From the NCBI RefSeq assembly GCF_001368915.1, contig NZ_CSTE01000002.1, forward strand, positions 1,674,961 through 1,738,960: a stretch of 64,000 nt of DNA, in the 5' to 3' direction. A program made the position numbers and the translations under genes. This DNA comes from Haloferax massiliensis (GTDB lineage Archaea > Halobacteriota > Halobacteria > Halobacteriales > Haloferacaceae). Positions within the stretch are counted from its first letter, which is position 1. Each line of letters begins with the position of its first letter. The notes under the pieces were generated by a model, which was not told the origin of the DNA, searched no databases, and was given only the letters and a program-made list of their open reading frames with translations. This document shows, piece after piece, positions 35,955 to 45,761 of the stretch.

Positions 35955-37037
35955 TCAGAGCAGTTTCCTCAGGTGCTCGCGCGAGAAGAACGAGCTCGGC
36001 TTGTCCATGTGGACGCCGATTTCGCCCGACAGCGACCGGAGACCGACCCGCTGGAGCCACTCGGGAAAGGAGTAACACCGGCGCACGAGGTGGCCCAGCC
36101 GAATCTCCCGGGAGAGTTCGTCCCGCCACGCGTCCTCGTAGGCCGACAGCGTCTCGGGGTCGTCGGGGTCGATGGTCGACGCGGCGATGTCGGCCGCGGT
36201 CATCCCGTAGAGGATGCCGCCGCCGGTGAACGGCTTGGTCTGCGCGGCCGCGTCGCCGATGAGGAACGCCCGCCGGGTCGTCGTCCGGTCCGGCGGCCCG
36301 ATGGGGATGGCTCCCGAACAGAAGTGCTCCGTCTCCACGTCGTAGGTGTTCGTGAGCGCGTCGAACATCTCGTTGACCTCCGCGCCCGGCGGGGCCGCGA
36401 GGCCGTACTCGACGCCGGCGTCGCCGCGGGGGATGCGCCACGCGAAGAACCGCGGGACCGTGAGGTGCACGTCCACGAAGTCGCCGTCGTCCGGCTCGGG
36501 GTCGAACGCGAGGACGCCGTGGAGCGTCTCCGACGGTTCGGGGAGGGAAAGCGCCCGGCGGACCCGCGAGGTGGGGCCGTCGCACCCGGCGACCATCTTC
36601 GCCTCGAACTGGACGGTGCCGGCCTCGCCGGCGACGCTGGCGGTCAGTCGGACCCGGTCGTCGAGTTCCTCGACGGCCGTGACGGTGTGGCCCTCGCGGA
36701 CGTCCGCGCCGGCCTCGCGGGCGCAGTCGGCGAGCGTGCGGTCGAGTTCGACGCGGTCGATGACGTTCGAGACCTCGCTTTGCTTGTAGAACGGATAGGC
36801 CTTCGAGTTCGGGCCGCCGACGCGGAAGTTCGCCCCGTAGATGCGGTTCTGAAACAGGCGGTCGCGCGCCTCGTCGGGGACGTACTCCCAGATATCGGTG
36901 CTGACGTGGCCGGAGCACGCGAGGGGCGTCCCGACCTCGCCTTTCTCCAGCGCGAGCACGTCGTAGCCCGCGTCGGCCGCGCGGCGGGCGAACCGCGCGC
37001 CGGCGGGACCGACGCCGACGACGGCGAAATCGTACAT
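35955..37037 (-). CDS. Geranylgeranyl reductase-family flavoprotein
   Basis: A 360-residue FAD-dependent reductase of isoprenoid double bonds. The dinucleotide loop is VVGVGPAGARFARRAADAG at residues 5-23, followed by LALEKG. The second FAD motif is RRAFLIGDAAAQTKPFTGGGI, which is characteristic of this family. It could saturate archaeal lipid geranylgeranyl chains or menaquinone side chains. The membrane-lipid pathway genes are not adjacent, so the substrate is inferred only at family level. Confidence 0.9.
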   Translation of the reverse strand: MYDFAVVGVGPAGARFARRAADAGYDVLALEKGEVGTPLACSGHVSTDIWEYVPDEARDRLFQNRIYGANFRVGGPNSKAYPFYKQSEVSNVIDRVELDRTLADCAREAGADVREGHTVTAVEELDDRVRLTASVAGEAGTVQFEAKMVAGCDGPTSRVRRALSLPEPSETLHGVLAFDPEPDDGDFVDVHLTVPRFFAWRIPRGDAGVEYGLAAPPGAEVNEMFDALTNTYDVETEHFCSGAIPIGPPDRTTTRRAFLIGDAAAQTKPFTGGGILYGMTAADIAASTIDPDDPETLSAYEDAWRDELSREIRLGHLVRRCYSFPEWLQRVGLRSLSGEIGVHMDKPSSFFSREHLRKLL

Positions 37038-37109
37038 AGTGGGGCGTCGCCGCGACGACCAATGAATCTTCTCGCTTCGGGCGAGGGGACCTCCGACGGA
37101 AATCCCCGA

Positions 37110-38120
37110 CTACGCGACGACAGCCAGCCCCGCCGCGGTCCGCCGCGTCCCGTCCCACGGGACGTCGATTCGGTCCCACGAGTCGCCGAAGTCGGTCGTC
37201 CGGTAGAGGCCACGGTCGTTCGCGGCGTAGCACTCGCCGCCGGTTCGCCCGGCTGCCAAGACCGCGCGCGTCGCCCCCGGCCCGGTCGGCAGTCCGGTCT
37301 CGTCGAGGCGTTCCCACGAGTCGCCGCCGTCGTCGTCCGGCGAGTCCCGCCTGCGGTAGAGGTACGCCTCCGCGGACTCGACACGGTGGGCACGCATCGG
37401 CCCGGAGGCGGCCGTCAGGAGCACCGACTCCGGGTCCGCGGGGTCGACGACGACGCTCCAGCAGTAGCCGTGGCCCAGCCCCGCGGTCGGCGTCGTCCAC
37501 GTCTCGCCCGCGTCGTCGGTCTCGGCGTAGCCGTCGCCCGCGGCGACCCAGACGCGGCCCGGTCGGTCCGGGTGCGTCGCCATCGAGTGCGTGTCTCGCT
37601 TGCTCGACGGCACGCGGTCTTGCCACGTCTCGCCGCCGTCGAGAGAGCGGACGAGCGCCCCGGCTTCGACCGCGACGAACAGTCGGTCGGGGTCGGTCGG
37701 GTCCGGCTCTATCCAGCGGACGTGGTGGGTGTGCGGGCGGGGCGGAAACGCCCACGACGAGGCCGAATCGAGGTCCGAAAGCGGCGCGAGTTCGGTCCAC
37801 GTCTCGCCGCCGTCGCGAGAGCGGAAGACGGCCGAGGGCTCGGTACCGGCGTAAATCACGTCGGGGTCGGCCGGGGAGACGGCGAGGCTCGTCACCGACT
37901 CGGGGAGCGCGTCGGTGCCGACCGCGTGCCACGACCCCCCGCCGTCGGTCGTTCGGAAGACGCCGGCGTCGAAGGTCCCGCAGAACGCTCGGGTCGGCGC
38001 GCGCGGGTCGGCCGCGACGCACTCGACTCGGTGCTCGTCGAGTCGCCGGCGGGCGGTGAAGTCCTCTGACGACCCCGAGACCGCGAGGACCGCGCCGTTC
38101 GCTGCGGCGTAGAGGTGCAT
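37110..38120 (-). CDS. BNR/Asp-box beta-propeller protein
   Basis: A 336-residue protein made of about five to seven repeats with Asp-box turns (FRTTDGGGSWH, FRSRDGGETWT, VRSLDGGETWQ, AETDDAGETWT, YRTTDFGDSWD). Such propellers bind sugars or proteins. There is no signal peptide (MHLYAAANGAVLAVSG), so it is probably cytoplasmic. Enzyme-specific residues of sialidases are not evident, so glycosidase function should not be assumed. It stands alone. Confidence 0.85.
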   Translation of the reverse strand: MHLYAAANGAVLAVSGSSEDFTARRRLDEHRVECVAADPRAPTRAFCGTFDAGVFRTTDGGGSWHAVGTDALPESVTSLAVSPADPDVIYAGTEPSAVFRSRDGGETWTELAPLSDLDSASSWAFPPRPHTHHVRWIEPDPTDPDRLFVAVEAGALVRSLDGGETWQDRVPSSKRDTHSMATHPDRPGRVWVAAGDGYAETDDAGETWTTPTAGLGHGYCWSVVVDPADPESVLLTAASGPMRAHRVESAEAYLYRRRDSPDDDGGDSWERLDETGLPTGPGATRAVLAAGRTGGECYAANDRGLYRTTDFGDSWDRIDVPWDGTRRTAAGLAVVA

Positions 38121-38222
38121 GGGGGACGTAGGCGCTCGGCGGTGAAAAGCGCGGGTACCGGGCGGCGGCTCGCGGCACTCGCGCGGGTCGTGTGACCGCT
38201 CGGGGACGCGACGGGACGACGA

Positions 38223-39026
38223 CTACGACAGGTCGCGTCGCTCGAACACCTCGGCCGCGAGGACGACGAGGGCGCACGTCACGGCGACGAGGACGGCGAC
38301 GCCGCCCCAATCGACGTCGCCGGCGACGAGGAGTTCGCCGGGGTCGAGATAGCGCGTGAGCGACAGCGAGCCGAGGAACTCGTAGTCGGTGTCGACCGTC
38401 AGGGAGTCGAGGAGGAACGTCCCGAAGACGACGCCGATGGCCGCGCCCTGCGCCCGGCGGACCCGCCCGAAGAACGCCGACGCGAGGAGGCCGATGGCGA
38501 CGCAGGCGAGGAGGTAGAGGCCGCCGACGGCGTGGACCGCGAGGAGGCGAGAGAGGTGAATCTCCTCGTCGATGAGCCCCGCGCCGACGACGACGGCCGC
38601 GAGGAGCGCGAGGTCGACGACGGCGACCGCCGGGAGCATCGCGAGGAACTTACCGACGACGAACCGCGTGCGCGAGACGGGCCGCACGAGGACGAGTTCG
38701 ACCGACTGGCGGTCGACCTCGCCGGCGACGAGCGACCCCGCGGCGTAGGCGAAGTAGCTCCCGACGATGAGGAGCCAGACGAGCTGGTAGAGTTCGACCA
38801 CGAGGTAGCCTTCCAGCGAGGAGATGTCGGTGACGCTCCCGACGAACGCCGCCTGAAGCTCCTCGGGATACGACTCCAGCAGTTCGGCGAAGTCGATGTC
38901 GGACTCGCCGAACGACGGGTAGACGGCGATGGTGAGCCCCGCGGTCGCCACGAGGAGCACGCAGACGACGAGGAGGCCGCGCCGCCGCCGGGCGAACTCG
39001 AAGGCCGCGATGTCGAGTTCACGCAT
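38223..39026 (-). CDS. ABC-2-type transporter permease
   Basis: A 267-residue protein with six hydrophobic segments, typical of an ABC-2 exporter permease: the first begins RGLLVVCVLLVATAGLTIAVY, and the conserved cytoplasmic stretch is GSLVAGEVDRQSVELVLVRPVSRTRF. It follows the ATPase gene with an 8-nt overlap (start codon 39026; the ATPase ends at 39019), so the two form one exporter. The cargo is unknown. Confidence 0.9.
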   Translation of the reverse strand: MRELDIAAFEFARRRRGLLVVCVLLVATAGLTIAVYPSFGESDIDFAELLESYPEELQAAFVGSVTDISSLEGYLVVELYQLVWLLIVGSYFAYAAGSLVAGEVDRQSVELVLVRPVSRTRFVVGKFLAMLPAVAVVDLALLAAVVVGAGLIDEEIHLSRLLAVHAVGGLYLLACVAIGLLASAFFGRVRRAQGAAIGVVFGTFLLDSLTVDTDYEFLGSLSLTRYLDPGELLVAGDVDWGGVAVLVAVTCALVVLAAEVFERRDLS

Positions 39027-40014
39027 CCGCGGGCTCCTCGGCGTCTGCGGGCGACGGCTCCGCCGCGTCGTCGGTCTCGCCGTCGGTGACGGTGCTCTCG
39101 CCGTCACCTTCGCCTCCGCTCTCGCCGCCTCCCTCGTCGTAGAAGTGCATGAACACGTCTTCGATGGCCGTCTCGCGGACTTCGAGGTCGTCGACGCGGT
39201 AGCCGTCGAGGGCGTCCACGAGGGCGTCGTAGTTGCCCGAGGTGACGAGTCGGAGCGAGCCGTCGGGTTCGATGCGCGCGTCGATGGTCTCGGGGAACTC
39301 GAAGTCCGCGAGGTCGATGGCGTCGGGCGACCGGACCGAGACGACCTTCCCGCTCCGCGCGAGCAGGTCGTCGATGTCCTCGACGGCGACGAGCCGACCG
39401 TCGCGGATGATGGCGACGCGGTCGCAGACCTCGCGGACCTCCCCGAGGATGTGCGTCGAGAAGAACACCGTCACCCCGCGGTCGCGCTCCTCGCGGAGGA
39501 ACTCGTAGAACTCCTGTTGGACGAGGGGGTCCAGCCCCGAGGTCGGTTCGTCCATCACGACCACCCGCGGGTCGTGCATGAACGCCTGCACGATGGCGAG
39601 TTTCTGCCGATTGCCGCGCGAGTAGGCCCGGACCGGGCGGTCGAGCGGCACCGGAAAGCGGTCGAGGAGTTCGTCGCGCCGGTCGTCGCCGGAGAGTCCG
39701 GCGAAGTAGTCGAGGGTCTTGCGGCCGCTCACGTCGTCGTAAAACCGCGGGTCGCCGGGGATGTGGCCGACGCGACCGAGCACGTCGAGGAAGCTGTCCC
39801 GGTCGTCCACCGGGACGCCGAGAATGCGCGCCGTGCCGTCGGTCGGTTTGAGCAGGCCGAGCAACAGGCGAATCGTCGTGGACTTCCCCGCGCCGTTGGG
39901 GCCGAGAAAGCCGAACAGTTCTCCCTCCGGGACCGAAAGCGAGAGCTCCTCGACCCCGCGAACGTCCCCGTAGAACTTCGTCAGACCGTCGATGTCGATG
40001 GCGGGGACGGACAT
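39019..40014 (-). CDS. ABC transporter ATP-binding protein
   Basis: A 331-residue ATPase: Walker A GPNGAGKST (about 39-47), Q-loop region, a family-typical modified signature YSRGNRQKLA, Walker B VVVMDEPTSGLDP, and the H-loop THILGEV. The last 40 residues are an acidic, disordered tail rich in Glu/Gly/Asp. It is the first gene of a two-gene exporter unit with the ABC-2 permease. The motif form YSRGN is common in this subgroup and does not suggest loss of activity. Confidence 0.94.
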   Translation of the reverse strand: MSVPAIDIDGLTKFYGDVRGVEELSLSVPEGELFGFLGPNGAGKSTTIRLLLGLLKPTDGTARILGVPVDDRDSFLDVLGRVGHIPGDPRFYDDVSGRKTLDYFAGLSGDDRRDELLDRFPVPLDRPVRAYSRGNRQKLAIVQAFMHDPRVVVMDEPTSGLDPLVQQEFYEFLREERDRGVTVFFSTHILGEVREVCDRVAIIRDGRLVAVEDIDDLLARSGKVVSVRSPDAIDLADFEFPETIDARIEPDGSLRLVTSGNYDALVDALDGYRVDDLEVRETAIEDVFMHFYDEGGGESGGEGDGESTVTDGETDDAAEPSPADAEEPADA

Positions 40015-40146
40015 ACTACACGTAGGCGCGCCCCGAACGTATCCCTTGCGTGACGTTACCGCCGGCCGAGAGCCGAGCGTGTTGTTAAGATTACATACCG
40101 CGTATCTACGGTGACTGAAGCGGGGTCGCCCGCCGGTCTCCTCACC

Positions 40147-42099
40147 ATGACTCCCCGCGGCCGGCGTACGAGCGCGGCGCTCCTCGCCGCCTTACTAGTC
40201 GTGTCCGCCCTCCTCGGCGCAACGGGGAGCGCCGCGGCCGTCAGTCAGGTGGCCGGGAGGCCCGACCTCACGGTTATCGCGCCGGAGAACCGGCTCGTCG
40301 CGGGCACCGAGACCGCGGTCGAGGTGTTCGTCGTCAACAGCGGGACGGTCACGGAAGACGGCCCCGAGGAGTACGAGGCGCTCGTCCAGACGGCCCGCGC
40401 GCTGACCATCAGCGCGGATTCGAGAGGGCCGATTACGGTCCTCAGCGGCGAGATTCCCGTCGGGACCGTCCCCGAGGGCGTCTCCGGGCCGGTGTCGCTC
40501 CGCCTCCGCGTCGCCGAGGGCGCTCGCCCCGGCACCTACGACGTACCCGTCACGTTCACCTACGACTACACCGCCTCGGTGTTCGTGGACGGCGACGACG
40601 TCGACGCCACCCACCGGAGCCGAACCGTCACGCGAGACCTCGAAGTCGTCGTGGAGCGCCGCCCCGCGTTCGAGGTCCGGGCGGTCGACGCGGCCCTCGC
40701 GGTCGGCGACAGCGGGACCGTCGCGCTCGACATCGAGAACGTCGGTCCCGTCGGAGCCGCGGACGCGACCGTCACCGCCACCTCGACCGACCCGGAGATA
40801 ACGTTCGGGAGCGGCGTCGCCTCCGCGGAGACCTTCGTCGGCGAGTGGGACGCGGGCGCGACAGAGCGCGTCGAGTTCCGCGCCCGCGTCGCCGACGACG
40901 CCATCGTCCGCGACTACTCGGTCGAATTGACCGTGAGCTACCGCGACGAGGACGGCCAAGAACGGACCTCGCGGGCGTTCGTCGCCGGGGTTCGTCCGAC
41001 CCGCGGGGCCGACTTCGAACTCGCGGACGTGGACGCCGCGGTCGCCGTCGGCGACACCGGCACGCTGACGCTCGAACTCGTGAACGTCGGCGACGCGACC
41101 GCCGCGGCCGCGACCGTCGGCGTGTCCTCCGCCGACTCCGAGGTGACGTTCGGGGCCGGCGCGCCCGCCGCGGAGGCTTACGTCGGCGCGTGGGAGCCCG
41201 GCGAGACGAGGCGCGTGAGCTTCCGCACCCGCGTCGCCGACGACGCCCTCGACCGGCCCTACTCGCTGGACGTGGCCGTCTCGTTCCGCAACCCCGGCGG
41301 CGACCGGAAGACCCAGTCGCTCGTCGCCGGTCTCGACCCCGGTGCCGGCCCGGCGTTCGCCGTGACGGTCGAAGAGAGCACGCTCAGGGTCGGCGGCGTC
41401 GGCCGCGTCGTCGGCACCGTCGAGAACGTCGGCGGGACCGAGGCCCGCGACGTGGTGCTCCGCCTCGAAACCGAGGATCCGGCGCTGACGCCGACGGACG
41501 TCGACGTGACCGTCGGGACGCTCGCGCCCGGCGAGTCGGCCGGGTTCGAGTACGCAATCGGCATCGCCGCGGGGTCGACGCCGGGGACGCGCCGGCTCCC
41601 GTTCGTCGTCGAGTACCGGCCGCCGGGCGACGAACTGCGCGCGGCCGACCGGACCGACGTGCTCGCGGCCGTGAGCACCGACACGCCCGCCGTCGCGGTC
41701 GAACCGCGGAACGCGACGTTCGAGGTGGACTCGACCGGCCGGCTCGTCCTCGCGGTGACGAACACCGAGGCGACGCCGCAGACCGACGTGACGGTCAGAC
41801 TCGTCGCCGAGGAGCCGCTTTCGAGCGAGGACGCCGTGGCGTTCGTCCCCCGGCTCGACGCCGGCGAAACGCGCCTCGTCGTCTTCGACCTCGAAGTGAG
41901 CGACGACGCCGTCCCGAAGACGCAGGTCGTCGGCGTCGACGTGAACTACGAGGACGACGCCGGCAGACAGCTCTCGACGGGCACCCAGCGGGTCGCCGTC
42001 GAGGTGGTCCAACCGGCGACGACGTTCCCCGTCCTCCCGGCGCTCGTCGTGGCGCTCGCGCTCGCGGGCGTCGGCTACTGGTGGTACCGGCGGCGCTGA
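40147..42099 (+). CDS. Secreted, membrane-anchored COG1361-like Ig-repeat protein
   Basis: A 650-residue exported protein. It starts with a signal peptide (RTSAALLAALLVVSALLGATGSAAA), continues with several CARDB/NEW3-like beta-sandwich repeats (recurring VGDSGTVALDIENVGP-type lines near residues 195, 315 and 425) and ends with a membrane helix FPVLPALVVALALAGVGYWWYRRR-type anchor. The repeats are of COG1361 S-layer-like type. An ABC exporter lies divergently upstream, but whether they cooperate is open. A GTG at 40111 would add 12 residues; the ATG at 40147 is preferred. Confidence 0.85.
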   Translation: MTPRGRRTSAALLAALLVVSALLGATGSAAAVSQVAGRPDLTVIAPENRLVAGTETAVEVFVVNSGTVTEDGPEEYEALVQTARALTISADSRGPITVLSGEIPVGTVPEGVSGPVSLRLRVAEGARPGTYDVPVTFTYDYTASVFVDGDDVDATHRSRTVTRDLEVVVERRPAFEVRAVDAALAVGDSGTVALDIENVGPVGAADATVTATSTDPEITFGSGVASAETFVGEWDAGATERVEFRARVADDAIVRDYSVELTVSYRDEDGQERTSRAFVAGVRPTRGADFELADVDAAVAVGDTGTLTLELVNVGDATAAAATVGVSSADSEVTFGAGAPAAEAYVGAWEPGETRRVSFRTRVADDALDRPYSLDVAVSFRNPGGDRKTQSLVAGLDPGAGPAFAVTVEESTLRVGGVGRVVGTVENVGGTEARDVVLRLETEDPALTPTDVDVTVGTLAPGESAGFEYAIGIAAGSTPGTRRLPFVVEYRPPGDELRAADRTDVLAAVSTDTPAVAVEPRNATFEVDSTGRLVLAVTNTEATPQTDVTVRLVAEEPLSSEDAVAFVPRLDAGETRLVVFDLEVSDDAVPKTQVVGVDVNYEDDAGRQLSTGTQRVAVEVVQPATTFPVLPALVVALALAGVGYWWYRRR

Positions 42100-42136
42100 T
42101 GGCTCCGGGGGCGCTGAAAAAAGTCGAGGCGCGCGT

Positions 42137-42559
42137 TCAGTCGTCGGCCGGCGACGCGGGACCCGGCATCCCGCCGGGCGTCGTCGGCTCGCTGACCCAC
42201 GCCTGCCACGCCATGATGAGCATGGAGACGATGAGACAGAGCCCCCACAGGAACGTCGTCGGAACCAAAAAGAACAGTCCGAGCCCGACGCCGACCCAGA
42301 TAGTGAGCGGCAACAGCCACTGCCCGACGACGAACAGCCCGCTCACCGCCGCCCGGAGCCGCCCCGTCAGCGCGAACGCGTCCACCGCAAAGCCCATCAC
42401 GACCGCGAGAATCGAGAGCACGCCCAAGTGCGCGTGGCCGCCCACCAGCCACGACGGCACGCCCCCAGATTCCAGTAGCGTGTACTGGTACAGCCCCACC
42501 ACCATCATCGTCGCCAGCCCGAGGAACCCCGATGTCTTGAGTATGCGTGACATACGCAT
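42137..42559 (-). CDS. Four-helix membrane protein with conserved histidines
   Basis: A 140-residue membrane protein with four helices (about residues 9-27, 38-58, 68-90 and 95-115). Two histidines lie in WLVGGHAHLGVLS, at the start of helix 2, a pattern also found in haem- or copper-binding membrane proteins; binding here is only inference. The C-terminal tail is Pro/Gly-rich. A start at MSRILKTSGF (42553) is an alternative. I do not recognise a named family with certainty. Confidence 0.75.
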   Translation of the reverse strand: MRMSRILKTSGFLGLATMMVVGLYQYTLLESGGVPSWLVGGHAHLGVLSILAVVMGFAVDAFALTGRLRAAVSGLFVVGQWLLPLTIWVGVGLGLFFLVPTTFLWGLCLIVSMLIMAWQAWVSEPTTPGGMPGPASPADD

Positions 42560-42692
42560 ACAGATGACGCGTTGCGATTTGAAATGTTTTTCTCTCGACT
42601 AGTTTGGCAGGCGAATGTCAGGTCCGCCGGCAGTCGCTCCCCGGTGGGCGCGAAGCGACCGTCGAAAACGAGATGCCGCGACGACGGGCGGT

Positions 42693-45641
42693 TCAGTCGT
42701 CGTTCGCCACTTTCGCGGGCTTGCGGCGGTCCGACCGCGGGCCTTCCTCGTCCACGTCGGGGAGGTAGTCGCGGAGGTACCGGCCCGTGTGGGAGTCGGG
42801 GTTCTCGGCGATTTCCTCGGGCGTGCCGCTGGCGACGACGGTGCCGCCGCCCGCGCCGCCCTCGGGACCGAGGTCGACGATGTGGTCGGCGTTCTTCACG
42901 AGGTCGAGTTCGTGTTCGACCACGAGGACGGTGTTGCCGTTGTCGACGAGGCGCTGGAGCACCTCGATGAGCTTCCGCTCGTCTTCCTTGTGGAGGCCGG
43001 TCGTCGGCTCGTCGAGCAGGTAGAGCGTGTCGCCGGTCTGCTTCTTGCCGAGTTCCTCGGCGAGTTTGACGCGCTGGGCCTCGCCGCCGGAGAGGGTGGT
43101 CGACGGCTGGCCGAGCTGCATGTAGCCGAGGCCCACGTCGTGGAGCAGTTGGAGGCGGCGGCGAATCTGCGAGTTCGCCTCGAAGAAGTCGAGCGCCTCG
43201 TCGACCTCCATGTCGAGCACGTCGGCGATGGTCCTGTCCTTGTACGTCACGTCGAGCGTCTCGGCGTTGTAGCGCGCGCCGTTGCACTCCTCGCAGGGCA
43301 CGTACACGTCCGAGAGGAAGTTCATCTCGATTTTGACGTTGCCCTGCCCCTTGCAGGCCTCACAGCGGCCGCCCTTGACGTTGAACGAAAAGCGGCCCTT
43401 CTCGTAGCCGCGCTGTTTCGAGAGCTTCGTCTCGGCGAACAGCTCGCGGACGTAGTCGAAGACGCCGGTGTACGTCGCCGGGTTCGACCGCGGGGTGCGA
43501 CCGATGGGCGACTGGTCGATGAGCCGCACCGTCTCGATTTCGTCGTAGCCGTCGATGGCGTCGTGCTCGCCGGGGTCGACGGAGGTGTTGTCGTTCATCC
43601 GGCGCGCGAGCCCCTTGTAGAGAATCTCGTGCATCAGGGTGGACTTGCCCGACCCCGAGACACCGGTGACGGCCGTGAACGTCCCGAGGGGAATCGGCAC
43701 GTCGAGGTCGTCGAGGTTGTGCTGGCGCGCGCCGCGGACGACGAGTTCGCCGTCGCCCTCGCGCCGCGCGTCGGGCACGTCGATGTCCTTGCGGCCCGAG
43801 AGGTAGTCGGCCGTGATGGAGTCGTCGGCCGCGACGATGTCGTCGAAGTCGCCCTGCGCGACGACCTCGCCGCCGCGCTTGCCCGGACCGGGGCCCATGT
43901 CGATGATTTCGTCGGCCCGGCGCATCGTCTCCTCGTCGTGTTCGACGACGATGAGCGTGTTGCCGAGGTCGCGGAGGCCTTCGAGCGTGTTGAGCAGTTT
44001 GTCGTTGTCGCGCTGGTGGAGGCCGATAGACGGCTCGTCGAGGACGTAGAGGACGCCCACGAGGCCGGAGCCGACCTGCGTGGCGAGGCGGATGCGCTGG
44101 GACTCGCCGCCCGAGAGCGTGGCCGCCTCGCGGTCGAGCGTGAGGTATTCGAGGCCGACCTCGGTCATGAAGCCGAGGCGGGCGCGAATCTCCTTGAGAA
44201 TCTCCTGTGCGATGGTGCGGTCGCGCTCCGAGAGGTCGCTTTCGAGGCCCTCGAAGTGTTCGAGCGCGCCCGCGATGGTCATGCGGTTGACCTCGGGGAG
44301 CGTCGTGCCGCCGACGCGGACGTGGCGGGACTGCTCTTTGAGCCGCGAGCCGTCGCAGTCGGGGCAGGTCGTGACGGCCATGAACTCCTCGATGTGGTCG
44401 CGCGTCCGGTCGGAGTCGGTCTCGACGTGGCGGCGTTCGAGGTTGCCGACGACGCCCTCGAATGGGTGTTCCTTGTGGCGCGTGCCGTTCTTCGTCGTCC
44501 ACTCGAACACCACGTCCTCGGTGGTGCCGAACAGGAACGCGTCCTGCACCTCGTCGGAAAGCTCCTCGAACGGGGTGTCCACGCTGACGCCGAAGTGGTC
44601 GGCGACGTTGTCGAGCTGGCGGCGGTAGTACGTCCGGTTGTAGCTCCACGGCTCGAAGACGTGCTTGAGCGGCTTCGACGGGTCGGTGACGACGAGGTCG
44701 GGGTCAACCTCCTTGGCCTTGCCGAGGCCCTCGCACTCCGGGCAGGCCCCGTGGGGGCTGTTGAACGAGAACGACCGCGTCTCGATTTCGGAAAAGCGGA
44801 ACGACGAGTTCGGATTGCCGAGTTCCTCGGAGAACTCGACGACGAGGCGGTCGTCGCCCTCGCCCGCGAGCGACCCGGTCGACCGGGTGTTGGAGGCGAA
44901 GGGGAGGTCTTCGGGCGGGTCGGGAACGATGAGTTTGAGGACGCCGCCGGCCTCCTCCAGCGCGGTCTCGACGGAGTCTGCGATGCGCGAGCGCGCTTCT
45001 GGCGCGACCTTCACGCGGTCGACCACCACGTCGATGGTGTGGTCGTAGTTCTTGTCGAGTTCGGGCGTCTCGAACGAGAGGTCGAACTCCTCGCCGTCGA
45101 CCTCGACGCGGGCGTAGCCCTCGGAGACGAGGTCCGAAAACAGGTCTTTGAACTCGCCTTTCTGGTCGCGGACGACCGGCGCGACGACCTTCGCGCGGGT
45201 GCCCTCGGGGAGTTCGAGAATCTGGTCGACCATGTCCTGTGCGGACTGCTCGCCGACCTCCTCGCCCGTGATGGGGTCGTACTGGGTGCCAACGCGGGCG
45301 TACAACAGGCGGAGGTAGTCGTGGAGTTCGGTGACGGTCCCGACGGTCGACCGGGGGTTGTTGGCCCCGTTCTTCTGGTCGATGGAGATGGCGGGCGAGA
45401 GGCCCTCGACGGCCTCGACCTTCGGCTTGTCCATCTGGCCGAGGAAGTTCCGCGCGTAGGCCGAAAGCGACTCGATGTACCGCCGCTGGCCCTCCGCGTA
45501 GACGGTGTCGAACGCGAGGGAGGACTTGCCTGACCCCGACAGGCCGGTGACGACGGTGAACGTCTCGCGGGGGATGCGAACGTCGAGGTTCTTGAGGTTG
45601 TGCTCTTCGGCACCGCGAACCTCGATGTAGTCCTTGCTCAT
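42693..45641 (-). CDS. uvrA: Excinuclease ABC subunit A
   Basis: A 982-residue ATPase that recognises bulky lesions in nucleotide-excision repair. Two ABC modules are present: Walker A GLSGSGKSSLAFDT near residue 35 and GVSGSGKSTLMHEI near residue 657, with signatures LSGGESQRIRLA and LSGGEAQRVKLAEE. Zinc-module cysteines are seen as CPDCDGSR and CEACKGQG/CEECNG. The length is normal. It lies next to sepF with about 120 nt between and both genes are on the same strand. Archaeal uvrABC genes were acquired from bacteria; the partners are not here. Confidence 0.98.
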   Translation of the reverse strand: MSKDYIEVRGAEEHNLKNLDVRIPRETFTVVTGLSGSGKSSLAFDTVYAEGQRRYIESLSAYARNFLGQMDKPKVEAVEGLSPAISIDQKNGANNPRSTVGTVTELHDYLRLLYARVGTQYDPITGEEVGEQSAQDMVDQILELPEGTRAKVVAPVVRDQKGEFKDLFSDLVSEGYARVEVDGEEFDLSFETPELDKNYDHTIDVVVDRVKVAPEARSRIADSVETALEEAGGVLKLIVPDPPEDLPFASNTRSTGSLAGEGDDRLVVEFSEELGNPNSSFRFSEIETRSFSFNSPHGACPECEGLGKAKEVDPDLVVTDPSKPLKHVFEPWSYNRTYYRRQLDNVADHFGVSVDTPFEELSDEVQDAFLFGTTEDVVFEWTTKNGTRHKEHPFEGVVGNLERRHVETDSDRTRDHIEEFMAVTTCPDCDGSRLKEQSRHVRVGGTTLPEVNRMTIAGALEHFEGLESDLSERDRTIAQEILKEIRARLGFMTEVGLEYLTLDREAATLSGGESQRIRLATQVGSGLVGVLYVLDEPSIGLHQRDNDKLLNTLEGLRDLGNTLIVVEHDEETMRRADEIIDMGPGPGKRGGEVVAQGDFDDIVAADDSITADYLSGRKDIDVPDARREGDGELVVRGARQHNLDDLDVPIPLGTFTAVTGVSGSGKSTLMHEILYKGLARRMNDNTSVDPGEHDAIDGYDEIETVRLIDQSPIGRTPRSNPATYTGVFDYVRELFAETKLSKQRGYEKGRFSFNVKGGRCEACKGQGNVKIEMNFLSDVYVPCEECNGARYNAETLDVTYKDRTIADVLDMEVDEALDFFEANSQIRRRLQLLHDVGLGYMQLGQPSTTLSGGEAQRVKLAEELGKKQTGDTLYLLDEPTTGLHKEDERKLIEVLQRLVDNGNTVLVVEHELDLVKNADHIVDLGPEGGAGGGTVVASGTPEEIAENPDSHTGRYLRDYLPDVDEEGPRSDRRKPAKVANDD

Positions 45642-45761
45642 TCGGACGACTCTAGGAACGAGAGGACCGAATAGCCATCGGTTCGGGCCGTTCGAACCGC
45701 ATCGCTCGCGTCCGCGAGTCGGGGAGAAATCGGAGTGGAAGGGAGATGTCGTCCGCCGGCG

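Noticed and set aside
39019-40014. Degenerate ABC signature YSRGN as evidence of inactivity
   Set aside because: This form is common in this subgroup of ABC-2 ATPases; Walker A, Walker B and H-loop are intact.
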